Assembly (NCBI RefSeq): GCF_048773025.1
Contig: NC_133572.1
Location: 24,082,501-24,146,500 of the forward strand
Reading direction: 5' to 3'
DNA length: 64,000 nt
Source of the DNA: Camelus bactrianus
Lineage: Eukaryota > Chordata > Mammalia > Artiodactyla > Camelidae
Of this stretch, positions 36,814 to 50,490 are shown one piece after another. Every line of letters begins with the position of its first letter. The stretch's first letter is position 1. Under the pieces are notes generated by a model, which was not told where the DNA came from, searched no databases, and worked only from the letters and a program-made list of their open reading frames with translations. The position numbers were made by a program, and so were the translations under genes.

Positions 36814-39800
36814 ATGTATGGAATGGAGTTTGCAACTGAAAAGAAACTTTGTGTTCCCAACAAGCTAGGTGAAGGACGGCTTTCACACACACTTATCTCT
36901 CAGAACTGAGCAAGTGGAGAGACGTTCGTTCATCTAGCACCAAGGGAACGGGTTGCAGGAGACACTTTTTCTCTGCTTTCTAAGACTGTTTCTTAGTGAC
37001 GGTTTGAAGTTAATGCAGTTTTCACTCTCAAACCGTGTTGGAGCTAATACCTACCCATATATATGTATGGAATGGAGTTTGCAACTGAAAAGAAACTTTG
37101 TGTTCCCAACAAGCTAGGTGAAGGACGGATTTAACACACTTATCTCTCAGAACTGAGCAAGTGGAGAGACGTTCGTTCATCTAGCACCAAGGGAACGGGT
37201 TGCAGGAGACACTTTTCCTCTGCTTTCTCAATCTGTTTCCTAGTGCCGGTTTGAAGTTTCTGCAGTTTTCACTGTAAAACAGAGTTGGAGCTAGTACCTC
37301 CCCATATATATGTATGGAATGAAGTTTGCAACTGAAAAGAAACTTTGTGTTCCCAACAAGCTAGGTGAAGGACGGCTTTCACACACACTTATCTCTCAGA
37401 ACTGAGCAAGTGGAGAGACGTTCGTTCATCTAGCACCAAGGGAACGGGTTGCAGGAGACACTTTTTCTCTGCTTTCTCAGTCTGTTTCCTAGTGCCTGTT
37501 TGAAGTTCCTGCCGTTTTCACTGTAAAACCGAGTTGGAGCTAGTACCTCCCCATATATATGTATGGAATGGAGCCTGCAACTGAAAAGAAACTTTGTGTT
37601 CCCAACAAGCTAGGTGAAGGACGGCTTTCACACACACTTATCTCTCAGAACTGAGCAAGTGGATAGACGTTCGTTCATCTAGCACCAAGGGAACGGGTTG
37701 CAGGAGACATTTTTTCTCTGCTTTCTCAGTCTGTTTCCTAGTGCCGGTTTGAAGTTCCTGCAGTTTTCACTGTAAAACCGAGTTGGAGCTAGTACCTCCC
37801 CATATATATGTATGGAATGGAGTTTGCAACTGAAAAGAACTTTGTGTTCCCAACAAGCTAGGTGAAGGACGGCTTTCACACACACTTATCTCTGAGAACT
37901 GAGTAAGTCGAGAGACGTTCGTTCATCTAGCACCATGGGAATGGGTTGCAGGAGAAATTTTTTCTCTGCTTTCTCAGTCTGTTTCCTAGTGCCGGTTTGA
38001 AGTTCCTGCAGTTTTCACTGTAAAACCGAGTTGGGGCTAGTACCTCCCCATATATATGTATGGAATGGAGTTTGCAACTGAAAAGAAACTTTGTGTTCCC
38101 AACAAGCTAGGTGAAGGACGGCTTTCACACACACTTATCTCTCAGAACTGAGAAAGTCGAGAGTCGTTCGTTCATCTAGCACCAAGGGAACGGGTTGCAG
38201 GAGACATTTTTTCTCTGCTTTCTCAGTCTGTTTCCTAGTGCCGGTTTGAAGTTCCTGCAGTTTTCACTGTAAAACCGAGTTGGGGCTAGTACCTCCCCAT
38301 ATATATTATGAAATGGAGTTTGCAACTGAAAAGAAACTTTGTGTTCCCAACAAGTTAGGTGAAGGACGGCTTTAACACACACTTATCTCTCAGAACTGAG
38401 CAAGTGGAGAGACGTTCGTTCATCTAGCACCAAGGGAACGGGTTGCAGGAGACACTTTTTCTCTGCTTTCACAGTCTGTTTCCTAGTGCCGGTTTGAAGT
38501 TCCTGCAGTTTTCACTGTAAAACCGAGTTGGGGCTAGTACCTCCCCATATATATGTATGGAATGGAGTTTGCAACTGAAAAGAAACTTTGTGTTCCCAAC
38601 AAGCTAGGTGAAGGACAGCTTTCACACACACTTATCTCTCAGAACTGAGCAAGTGGAGAGACGTTCGTTCATCTAGCACCAAGGGAACGGGTTGCAATAG
38701 ACACTTTTCTCTGCTTTCTCAGTCTGTTTCCTAGTGCCGGTTTGAAGTTCCTGCAGTTTTCACTGTAAAACCGAGTTGGGGCTAGTACCTCCCCATATAT
38801 ATGTATGGAATGGAGTTTGCAACTGAAAAGAAACTTTGTGTTCCCAACAAGCTAGGTGAAGGACGGCTTTCACACACATGTATCTCTCAGAACTGAGCAA
38901 GTGGAGAGACGTTCGTTCATCTAGCACCAAGGGAACGGATTGCAGGAAACATTTTTTCTCTGCTTTCTCAGTCTTTTTCCTAGTGCCGGTTTGAAGTTCC
39001 TGCAGTTTTCACTGTAAAACCGAGTTGGGGCTAGTACCTCCCCATATATATGTATGGAATGGAGTTGGCAACTGAAAAAAAACTTTGTTTTCCCAACAAG
39101 CTAGGTGAAGGACGGCTTTCACACACAATTATCTCTCAGAACTGAGCAAGTAGATAGACGTTCGTTCATCTAGCACCAAGGGAACGGGTTGCAGGAGACA
39201 CTTTTTCTCTGCTTTCTCAGTCTGTTTCCTAGTGCCGGTTTGAAATTAATGCAGTTTTCTCTGTAAAACCGAGTTGGGGCAAGTACCTCCCGATATATAT
39301 GTATGGAATGGAGTTTGCAACTGAAAAGAAACTTTGTGTTCCCAACAAGCTAGATGAAGGACGGCTTTCACACACACTTATCTCTCAGAACTGAGCAAGT
39401 GGAGAGACGTTCGTTCATCTAGCACCAAAGGAACGGGTTGCAGGAGACATTATTTCTCTGCTTTCTCAGTCTGTTTCCTAGTGCCTGTTTGAAGTTCCTG
39501 CAGTTTCACTGTAAAACCGAGTTGGGGCTAGTACCTCCCCATATATATGTATGGAATGGAGTTTGCAACTGAAAAGAAACTTTGTGTTCCCAACAAGCTA
39601 GGTGAAGGACGGCTTTCACACACACTTATCTCTCAGAACTGAGCAAGTGGAGAGACGTTCGTTCATCTAGCACCAAGGAAACGGGTTGCAGGGGACACTT
39701 TTTCTCTGCTTTCTCAGTTTGTTTCTTACTGCCGGTTTGAAGTTAATGCAGTTTTCACTGTCAAACCGTGTTGGAGCTGGTACCTACCCATATATATGTA

Positions 39801-42800
39801 TGGAATGGTGTTTGCAACTGAAAAGAAACTTTGCGTTCCCAACAAGCTAGTTGAAGGACGGATTTCACACACATTTATCTCTCAGAACTGAGCAAGTGGA
39901 GAGACGTTCGTTCATCTAGCACCAAGGGAACGGGTTGCAGGAGACACTTTTTCTCTGCTTTCTCAGCCTGTTTCCTAGTGCCGGTTTGAAATTCCTGCAG
40001 TTTTCACTGTAAAACCGAGTTGGAGCTAGTACCTCCCCATATATATGTATGGAATGGAGTTTGCAACTGAAAAGAAACTTTGTGTTCCCAACAAGCTAGG
40101 TGAAGGACGGCTTTCACACACACTTATCTCTCAGAACTGAGCAAGTGGAGGGACGTTCGTTCATCTAGCACCAAGGGAACGGGTTGCAGGGGACACTTTT
40201 TCTCTGCTTTCTAAGTTTGTTTCCTAGTGCCGGTTTGAAGTTCCTGCAGTTTTCACTGTAAAACCGAGTTGGAGCTAGTACCTTCCCATATATATGTATG
40301 GAATGGAGTTTGCAACTGAAAAGAAACTTTGTGTTCCCAACAAGCTAGGTGAAGGACGGCTTTCACACACACTTATCTCTCAGAACTGAGAAAGTCGAGA
40401 GTCATTCGTTCATCTAGCACCAAGGGAACGGGTTGCAGGAGACATTATTTCTCTGCTTTCTCTGTCTGTTTCCTAGTGCCGGTTTGAAGTTCCTGCAGTT
40501 TTCACTGTAAAACCGAGTTGGGGCTAGTACCTCCCCATATATATGTATGGGATGGAGTTTGCAACTGAAAAGAAACTTTGTGTTCCCAACAAGCTAGGTG
40601 AAGGACGGCTTTCACACACACTTATCACTCAGAACTGAGCAAGTGGAGAGACGTTCGTTCATCTAGCACCAATGGAACGGGTTGCAGGAGACACTTTTTC
40701 TCTGCTTTCTCAGTCTGTTTCCTAGTGCCGGTTTGAAGTAAATGCAGTTTTCACTGTAAAACCGAGTTGGGGCTAGTACCTCCCCATATATATGTATGGA
40801 ATGGAGTTTGCAACTGAAAAGAAACTTTGTGTTCCCAACAAGCTAGGTGAAGGACGGCTTTCACACACACTTATCTCTCAGAACTGAGCAAGTGGAGAGA
40901 CGTTCGTTCATCTAGCACCAAGGGAACGGTTTGCAGGAGACACTTTTTCTCTGCTTTCTCAGTTTGTTTCCTAGTGCCGGTTTGAAGTTCCTGCAGTTTT
41001 CACTGTAAAACCGAGTTGGAGCTAGTACTTCCCCATATATATGTATGGAATGGAGTTTGCAACTGAAAAGAAACTTTGTGTTCCCAACAAGCTAGGTGAA
41101 GGACGGCTTTCACACACACTTATCTCTCAGAACTGAGAAAGTCGAGAGTCGTTCGTTCATCTAGCACCAAGGGAACGGGTTGCAGGAGACATAATTTCTC
41201 TGCTTTCTCACTCTGTTTCCTAGTGCCGGTTTCAAGTTCCTGCAGTTTTCACTGTAAAACCGAGTTGGGGCTAGTACCTCCCCATATATATGTATGGAAT
41301 GGAGTTTGCAACTGAAAAGAAACTTTGTGTTCCCAACAAGCTAGGTGAAGGACGGATCTCACACACACTTATCTCTCAGAACTGAGCAATTGGAGAGACG
41401 TTCGTTCATCTAGCACCAAGGGAACGGGTTGCAGGAGACATTTTTTCTCTGCTTTCTCAGTCTGTTTCCTAGTGCCGGTTTGAAGTTCCTGCAGTTTTCA
41501 CTGTAAAACCGAGCTGGGGCTAGTACCTCCCCATATATATGTATGGAATGGAGTTTGCAACTGAAAAGAAACTTTGTGTTCCCAACAAGCTAGGTGAAGG
41601 ACGGCTTTCACACACACTTATCTCTCAGAACTGAGAAAGTCGAGAGTCGTTCGTTCATCTAGCACCAATGGAACGGGTTGCAGGAGACATTTTTTCTCTG
41701 CTTTCTCAGTTTGTATCCTAGTGCCGGTTTGAAGTTCCTGCAGTTTTCACTGTAAAACCGAGTTGGGGCTAGTACCTCCCCATATATATGTATGGAATGG
41801 AGTTTGCAACTGAAAAGAAACTTTGTGTTCCCAACAAGCTAGGTGAAGGAAGGCTTTCACACACATGTATCTCTCAGAACTGAGCAAGTGGAGAGACGTT
41901 CGTTCATCTAGCACCAAGGGAACGGGTCGCAGGAGACACTTTTTCTCTGCTTTCTCAGTCTGTTTCTTAGTTCCGTTTGGAAGTTAATGCAGTTTTCACT
42001 GTCAAACCGTGTTGGGGCTAGTACCTACCCATATATATGTATGGAATGGAGTTTGCAACTGAAAAGAAACTTTGTGTTCCCAACAAGGTAGTTGAAGGAC
42101 GGATTTCACACACACTTATCTCTCAGAACTGAGCAAGTGGAGAGACGTTCGTTCATCTAGCAGCAAGGGAACGGGTTGCAGGAGACACTTTTTCTCTGCT
42201 TTCTCAGTCTGTTTCCTAGTGCCGATTTGAAATTCCTGCAGTTTTCACTGTAAAACCGTGTTGGAGCTAGTACCTCCCCATATATATGTATGGAATGGAG
42301 TTTGCAACTGAAAGGAAACTTTGTGTTCCCAACAAGCTAGGTGAAGGACGGCTTTCACACACACTTATCTCTCAGAACTGAGCAAGTGGTGAGACGTTCG
42401 TTCATCTAGCACCAAGGGAACGGGTTGCAGGAGACACTTTTTCTCTGCTTTCTCAGTCGGTTTCCTAGTGCCGGTTTCAAGTTCCTGCAGTTTCACTGTA
42501 AAACCGAGTTGGGGCTAGTACCTCCCCATATATATGTATGGAATGGAGTTTGCAACTGAAAAGAAACTTTGTGTTCCCAACAAGCTAGGTGAAGTACGGC
42601 TTTCACACACACTTATCTCTCAGAACTGAGCAAGTGTAGGGACGTTCGTTCATTTGGCACCAAGGGAACGGGTTGCAGGGGACACTTTTTCTCTGCTTTC
42701 TAATTTTGTTTCCTAGTGCCGGTTTGAAGTTCCTGCAGTTTCACTGTAAAACCGAGTTGGGGCTAGTACCTCCCCATATATATGTATGGAATGGAGTTTG

Positions 42801-43278
42801 CAACTGAAAAGAAACTTTGTGTTCCCAACAAGCTAGGTGAAGGACGGCTTCCACACACACTTATCTCTCAGAACTGAGCAAGTGGAGAGACGTTCGTTCA
42901 TCTAGCACCAAGGAAACGGGTTGCAGGGGACATTTTTCTCTGCTTTCTCAGTCTGTTTCTTAATGCCGGTTTGAAGTTAATGCAGTTTTCACTGTCAAAC
43001 CGTGTTGGAGCTGGTACCTACCCATATATATGTATGGAATGGAGTTTGCAACTGAAAAGAAACTTTGTGTTCCCAACAAGCTAGTTGAAGGAAGGATTTC
43101 ACACACATTTATCTCTCAGAACTGAGCAAGTGGAGAGACGTTCGTTCATCTAGCACCAAGGGAACGGGTTGCAGGAGACACTTTTTCTCTGCTTTCTCAG
43201 CCTGTTCCCTAGTGCCGGTTTGAAATTCCTGCAGTTTTCACTGTAAAACCGAGTTGGAGCTAGTACCTCCCCATATAT
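36814..43278 (+). repeat. Delta HOR copy 1 (26 monomers, 6,465 bp)
   Basis: The longest HOR in the window. Landmarks recur at +6,465 bp: TCTAAGACTG with TTAGTGACGG (about 36,980 / 43,445), GGATTTAACACACTTA (two bases shorter than usual), a monomer with GAAAAGAACTTTG, the ATATATTATGAAATGG junction (about 38,302 / 44,767), GGACAGC with GCAATAGACACTTTTC, CGGATTGCAGGAAAC, GTTGGCAACTG, GTAGATAGACG, CTTACTGCC and GGGATGGAG. Several monomers have CAGTTTCACTG, a one-base loss in the T run. Unlike the left half, these monomers carry CACTGTCAAACCGTG instead of the perfect hairpin. Confidence 0.93.
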
Positions 43279-46200
43279 ATGTATGGAATGGAGTTTGCAA
43301 CTGAAAAGAAACTTTGTGTTCCCAACAAGCTAGGTGAAGGACGGCTTTCACACACACTTATCTCTCAGAACTGAGCAAGTGGAGAGACGTTCGTTCATCT
43401 AGCACCAAGGGAACGGGTTGCAGGAGACACTTTTTCTCTGCTTTCTAAGACTGTTTCTTAGTGACGGTTTGAAGTTAATGCAGTTTTCACTCTCAAACCG
43501 TGTTGGAGCTAATACCTACCCATATATATGTATGGAATGGAGTTTGCAACTGAAAAGAAACTTTGTGTTCCCAACAAGCTAGGTGAAGGACGGATTTAAC
43601 ACACTTATCTCTCAGAACTGAGCAAGTGGAGAGACGTTCGTTCATCTAGCACCAAGGGAACGGGTTGCAGGAGACACTTTTCCTCTGCTTTCTCAATCTG
43701 TTTCCTAGTGCCGGTTTGAAGTTTCTGCAGTTTTCACTGTAAAACAGAGTTGGAGCTAGTACCTCCCCATATATATGTATGGAATGAAGTTTGCAACTGA
43801 AAAGAAACTTTGTGTTCCCAACAAGCTAGGTGAAGGACGGCTTTCACACACACTTATCTCTCAGAACTGAGCAAGTGGAGAGACGTTCGTTCATCTAGCA
43901 CTAAGGGAACGGGTTGCAGGAGACACTTTTTCTCTGCTTTCTCAGTCTGTTTCCTAGTGCCTGTTTGAAGTTCCTGCCGTTTTCACTGTAAAACCGAGTT
44001 GGAGCTAGTACCTCCCCATATATATGTATGGAATGGAGCCTGCAACTGAAAAGAAACTTTGTGTTCCCAACAAGCTAGGTGAAGGACGGCTTTCACACAC
44101 ACGTATCTCTCAGAACTGAGCAAGTGGATAGACGTTCGTTCATCTAGCACCAAGGGAACGGGTTGCAGGAGACATTTTTTCTCTGCTTTCTCAGTCTGTT
44201 TCCTAGTGCCGGTTTGAAGTTCCTGCAGTTTTCACTGTAAAACCGAGTTGGAGCTAGTACCTCCCCATATATATGTATGGAATGGAGTTTGCAACTGAAA
44301 AGAACTTTGTGTTCCCAACAAGCTAGGTGAAGGACGGCTTTCACACACACTTATCTCTGAGAACTGAGTAAGTCGAGAGACGTTCGTTCATCTAGCACCA
44401 TGGGAATGGGTTGCAGGAGAAATTTTTTCTCTGCTTTCTCAGTCTGTTTCCTAGTGCCGGTTTGAAGTTCCTGCAGTTTTCACTGTAAAACCGAGTTGGG
44501 GCTAGTACCTCCCCATATATATGTATGGAATGGAGTTTGCAACTGAAAAGAAACTTTGTGTTCCCAACAAGCTAGGTGAAGGACGGCTTTCACACACACT
44601 TATCTCTCAGAACTGAGAAAGTCGAGAGTCGTTCGTTCATCTAGCACCAAGGGAACGGGTTGCAGGAGACATTTTTTCTCTGCTTTCTCAGTCTGTTTCC
44701 TAGTGCCGGTTTGAAGTTCCTGCAGTTTTCACTGTAAAACCGAGTTGGGGCTAGTACCTCCCCATATATATTATGAAATGGAGTTTGCAACTGAAAAGAA
44801 ACTTTGTGTTCCCAACAAGCTAGGTGAAGGACGGCTTTAACACACACTTATCTCTCAGAACTGAGCAAGTGGAGAGACGTTCGTTCATCTAGCACCAAGG
44901 GAACGGGTTGCAGGAGACACTTTTTCTCTGCTTTCACAGTCTGTTTCCTAGTGCCGGTTTGAAGTTCCTGCAGTTTTCACTGTAAAACCGAGTTGGGGCT
45001 AGTACCTCCCCATATATATGTATGGAATGGAGTTTGCAACTGAAAAGAAACTTTGTGTTCCCAACAAGCTAGGTGAAGGACAGCTTTCACACACACTTAT
45101 CTCTCAGAACTGAGCAAGTGGAGAGACGTTCGTTCATCTAGCACCAAGGGAACGGGTTGCAATAGACACTTTTCTCTGCTTTCTCAGTCTGTTTCCTAGT
45201 GCCGGTTTGAAGTTCCTGCAGTTTTCACTGTAAAACCGAGTTGGGGCTAGTACCTCCCCATATATATGTATGGAATGGAGTTTGCAACTGAAAAGAAACT
45301 TTGTGTTCCCAACAAGCTAGGTGAAGGACGGCTTTCACACACATGTATCTCTCAGAACTGAGCAAGTGGAGAGACGTTCGTTCATCTAGCACCAAGGGAA
45401 CGGATTGCAGGAAACATTTTTTCTCTGCTTTCTCAGTCTTTTTCCTAGTGCCGGTTTGAAGTTCCTGCAGTTTTCACTGTAAAACCGAGTTGGGGCTAGT
45501 ACCTCCCCATATATATGTATGGAATGGAGTTGGCAACTGAAAAAAAACTTTGTTTTCCCAACAAGCTAGGTGAAGGACGGCTTTCACACACACTTATCTC
45601 TCAGAACTGAGCAAGTAGATAGACGTTCGTTCATCTAGCACCAAGGGAACGGGTTGCAGGAGACACTTTTTCTCTGCTTTCTCAGTCTGTTTCCTAGTGC
45701 CGGTTTGAAATTAATGCAGTTTTCACTGTAAAACCGAGTTGGGGCAAGTACCTCCCGATATATATGTATGGAATGGAGTTTGCAACTGAAAAGAAACTTT
45801 GTGTTCCCAACAAGCTAGGTGAAGGACGGCTTTCACACACACTTATCTCTCAGAACTGAGCAAGTGGAGAGACGTTCGTTCATCTAGCACCAAAGGAACG
45901 GGTTGCAGGAGACATTATTTCTCTGCTTTCTCAGTCTGTTTCCTAGTGCCTGTTTGAAGTTCCTGCAGTTTCACTGTAAAACCGAGTTGGGGCTAGTACC
46001 TCCCCATATATATGTATGGAATGGAGTTTGCAACTGAAAAGAAACTTTGTGTTCCCAACAAGCTAGGTGAAGGACGGCTTTCACACACACTTATCTCTCA
46101 GAACTGAGCAAGTGGAGAGACGTTCGTTCATCTAGCACCAAGGAAACGGGTTGCAGGGGACACTTTTTCTCTGCTTTCTCAGTTTGTTTCTTACTGCCGG

Positions 46201-49200
46201 TTTGAAGTTAATGCAGTTTTCACTGTCAAACCGTGTTGGAGCTGGTACCTACCCATATATATGTATGGAATGGTGTTTGCAACTGAAAAGAAACTTTGCG
46301 TTCCCAACAAGCTAGGTGAAGGACGGATTTCACACACATTTATCTCTCAGAACTGAGCAAGTGGAGAGACGTTCGTTCATCTAGCACCAAGGGAACGGGT
46401 TGCAGGAGACACTTTTTCTCTGCTTTCTCAGCCTGTTTCCTAGTGCCGGTTTGAAATTCCTGCAGTTTTCACTGTAAAACCGAGTTGGAGCTAGTACCTC
46501 CCCATATATATGTATGGAATGGAGTTTGCAACTGAAAAGAAACTTTGTGTTCCCAACAAGCTAGGTGAAGGACGGCTTTCACACACACTTATCTCTCAGA
46601 ACTGAGCAAGTGGAGGGACGTTCGTTTATCTAGCACCAAGGGAACGGGTTGCAGGGGACACTTTTTCTCTGCTTTCTAAGTTTGTTTCCTAGTGCCGGTT
46701 TGAAGTTCCTGCAGTTTTCACTGTAAAACCGAGTTGGAGCTAGTACCTTCCCATATATATGTATGGAATGGAGTTTGCAACTGAAAAGAAACTTTGTGTT
46801 CCCAACAAGCTAGGTGAAGGACGGCTTTCACACACACTTATCTCTCAGAACTGAGAAAGTCGAGAGTCATTCGTTCATCTAGCACCAAGGGAACGGGTTG
46901 CAGGAGACATTATTTCTCTGCTTTCTCTGTCTGTTTCCTAGTGCCGGTTTGAAGTTCCTGCAGTTTTCAGTGTAAAACCGAGTTGGGGCTAGTACCTCCC
47001 CATATATATGTATGGGATGGAGTTTGCAACTGAAAAGAAACTTTGTGTTCCCAACAAGCTAGGTGAAGGACGGCTTTCACACACACTTATCACTCAGAAC
47101 TGAGCAAGTGGAGAGACGTTCGTTCATCTAGCACCAATGGAACGGGTTGCAGGAGACACTTTTTCTCTGCTTTCTCAGTCTGTTTCCTAGTGCCGGTTTG
47201 AAGTTAATGCAGTTTTCACTGTAAAACCGAGTTGGGGCTAGTACCTCCCCATATATATGTATGGAATGGAGTTTGCAACTGAAAAGAAACTTTGTGTTCC
47301 CAACAAGCTAGGTGAAGGACGGCTTTCACACACACTTATCTCTCAGAACTGAGCAAGTGGAGAGACGTTCGTTCATCTAGCACCAAGGGAACGGTTTGCA
47401 GGAGACACTTTTTCTCTGCTTTCTCAGTTTGTTTCCTAGTGCCGGTTTGAAGTTCCTGCAGTTTTCACTGTAAAACCGAGTTGGAGCTAGTACTTCCCCA
47501 TATATATGTATGGAATGGAGTTTGCAACTGAAAAGAAACTTTGTGTTCCCAACAAGCTAGGTGAAGGACGGCTTTCACACACACTTATCTCTCAGAACTG
47601 AGAAAGTCGAGAGTCGTTCGTTCATCTAGCACCAAGGGAACGGGTTGCAGGAGACATAATTTCTCTGCTTTCTCACTCTGTTTCCTAGTGCCGGTTTCAA
47701 GTTCCTGCAGTTTTCACTGTAAAACCGAGTTGGGGCTAGTACCTCCTCATATATATGTATGGAATGGAGTTTGCAACTGAAAAGAAACTTTGTGTTCCCA
47801 ACAAGCTAGGTGAAGGACGGCTCTCACACACACTTATCTCTCAGAACTGAGCAAGTGGAGAGACGTTCGTTCATCTAGCACCAAGGGAACGGGTTGCAGG
47901 AGACATTTTTTCTCTGCTTTCTCAGTCTGTTTCCTAGTGCCGGTTTGAAGTTCCTGCAGTTTTCACTGTAAAACCGAGTTGGGGCTAGTACCTCCCCATA
48001 TATATGTATGGAATGGAGTTTGCAACTGAAAAGAAACTTTGTGTTCCCAACAAGCTAGGTGAAGGACGGCTTTCACACACACTTATCTCTCAGAACTGAG
48101 CAAGTGGAGAGACGTTCGTTCATCTAGCACCAAGGGAACGGTTTGCAGGAGACACTTTTTCTCTGCTTTCTCAGTTTGTTTCCTAGTGCCGGTTTGAAGT
48201 TCCTGCAGTTTTCACTGTAAAACCGAGTTGGAGCTAGTACTTCCCCATATATATGTATGGAATGGAGTTTGCAACTGAAAAGAAACTTTGTGTTCCCAAC
48301 AAGCTAGGTGAAGGACGGCTTTCACACACACTTATCTCTCAGAACTGAGAAAGTCGAGAGTCGTTCGTTCATCTAGCACCAAGGGAACGGGTTGCAGGAG
48401 ACATAATTTCTCTGCTTTCTCACTCTGTTTCCTAGTGCCGGTTTCAAGTTCCTGCAGTTTTCACTGTAAAACCGAGTTGGGGCTAGTACCTCCTCATATA
48501 TATGTATGGAATGGAGTTTGCAACTGAAAAGAAACTTTGTGTTCCCAACAAGCTAGGTGAAGGACGGCTCTCACACACACTTATCTCTCAGAACTGAGCA
48601 AGTGGAGAGACGTTCGTTCATCTAGCACCAAGGGAACGGGTTGCAGGAGACATTTTTTCTCTGCTTTCTCAGTCTGTTTCCTAGTGCCGGTTTGAAGTTC
48701 CTGCAGTTTTCACTGTAAAACCGAGCTGGGGCTAGTACCTCCCCATATATATGTATGGAATGGAGTTTGCAACTGAAAAGAAACTTTGTGTTCCCAACAA
48801 GCTAGGTGAAGGACGGCTTTCACACACACTTATCTCTCAGAACTGAGAAAGTCGAGAGTCGTTCGTTCATCTAGCACCAATGGAACGGGTTGCAGGAGAC
48901 ATTTTTTCTCTGCTTTCTCAGTTTGTATCCTAGTGCCGGTTTGAAGTTCCTGCAGTTTTCACTGTAAAACCGAGTTGGGGCTAGTACCTCCCCATATATA
49001 TGTATGGAATGGAGTTTGCAACTGAAAAGAAACTTTGTGTTCCCAACAAGCTAGGTGAAGGAAGGCTTTCACACACATGTATCTCTCAGAACTGAGCAAG
49101 TGGAGAGACGTTCGTTCATCTAGCACCAAGGGAACGGGTCGCAGGAGACACTTTTTCTCTGCTTTCTCAGTCTGTTTCTTAGTTCCGTTTGGAAGTTAAT

Positions 49201-50490
49201 GCAGTTTTCACTGTCAAACCGAGTTGGGGCTAGTACCTACCCATATATATGTATGGAATGGAGTTTGCAACTGAAAAGAAACTTTGTGTTCCCAACAAGG
49301 TAGTTGAAGGACGGATTTCACACACACTTATCTCTCAGAACTGAGCAAGTGGAGAGACGTTCGTTCATCTAGCAGCAAGGGAACGGGTTGCAGGAGACAC
49401 TTTTTCTCTGCTTTCTCAGTCTGTTTCCTAGTGCCGATTTGAAATTCCTGCAGTTTTCACTGTAAAACCGTGTTGGAGCTAGTACCTCCCCATATATATG
49501 TATGGAATGGAGTTTGCAACTGAAAGGAAACTTTGTGTTCCCAACAAGCTAGGTGAAGGACGGCTTTCACACACACTTATCTCTCAGAACTGAGCAAGTG
49601 GTGAGACGTTCGTTCATCTAGCACCAAGTGAACGGGTTGCAGGAGACACTTTTTCTCTGCTTTCTCAGTCGGTTTCCTAGTGCCGGTTTCAAGTTCCTGC
49701 AGTTTCACTGTAAAACCGAGTTGGGGCTAGTACCTCCCCATATATATGTATGGAATGGAGTTTGCAACTGAAAAGAAACTTTGTGTTCCCAACAAGCTAG
49801 GTGAAGTACGGCTTTCACACACACTTATCTCTCAGAACTGAGCAAGTGTAGGGACGTTCGTTCATTTGGCACCAAGGGAACGGGTTGCAGGGGACACTTT
49901 TTCTCTGCTTTCTAATTTTGTTTCCTAGTGCCGGTTTGAAGTTCCTGCAGTTTCACTGTAAAACCGAGTTGGGGCTAGTACCTCCCCATATATATGTATG
50001 GAATGGAGTTTGCAACTGAAAAGAAACTTTGTGTTCCCAACAAGCTAGGTGAAGGACGGCTTTCACACACACTTATCTCTCAGAACTGAGCAAGTGGAGA
50101 GACGTTCGTTCATCTAGCACCAAGGAAACGGGTTGCAGGGGACATTTTTCTCTGCTTTCTCAGTCTGTTTCTTAATGCCGGTTTGAAGTTAATGCAGTTT
50201 TCACTGTCAAACCGTGTTGGAGCTGGTACCTACCCATATATATGTATGGAATGGAGTTTGCAACTGAAAAGAAACTTTGTGTTCCCAACAAGCTAGTTGA
50301 AGGACGGATTTCACACACATTTATCTCTCAGAACTGAGCAAGTGGAGAGACGTTCGTTCATCTAGCACCAAGGGAACGGGTTGCAGGAGACACTATTTCT
50401 CTGCTTTCTCAGCCTGTTTCCTAGTGCCGGTTTGAAATTCCTGCAGTTTTCACTGTAAAACCGAGTTGGAGCTAGTACCTCCCCATATAT
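43279..50490 (+). repeat. Delta HOR copy 2, enlarged to 29 monomers
   Basis: Same order as copy 1 but 7,212 bp long, because a 747-bp three-monomer piece is present twice (47,257-48,003 and 48,004-48,750). Before the extra piece the offset to copy 1 is 6,465 bp; after it the offset is about 7,212 bp (for example CAAGGTAGTTGAAGG at 42,084 and 49,296). Only scattered single-base differences separate the copies, such as CACTAAGGG near 43,900, TTCGTTTATC near 46,621 and CAGTGTAAAACC near 46,968. The last five monomers are also the first five of epsilon copy 1. Confidence 0.92.
47257..48750 (+). repeat. Three-monomer tandem duplication inside delta copy 2
   Basis: Units 47,257-48,003 and 48,004-48,750 share AACGGTTTGCAGG, CAGTTTGTTTCC, TACTTCCCC, GAGAAAGTCGAGAGTCG, GACATAATTTC, CTCACTCTG, TACCTCCTCAT and GGCTCTCAC in the same order at a 747-bp spacing. 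Delta copy 1 has only one such unit (about 40,792-41,538), with GGATCTCAC and CCTCCCC instead. The GAGCTGGGG end variant occurs in delta copy 1 and in the second unit here, but not in the first. Confidence 0.92.

Noticed and set aside
47257-48750. Assembly error as the explanation of the extra 747-bp unit
   Set aside because: Not excluded, but the two units differ at the GAGTTGGGG / GAGCTGGGG end, so they are not an exact stutter; kept as a finding with a read-based check.
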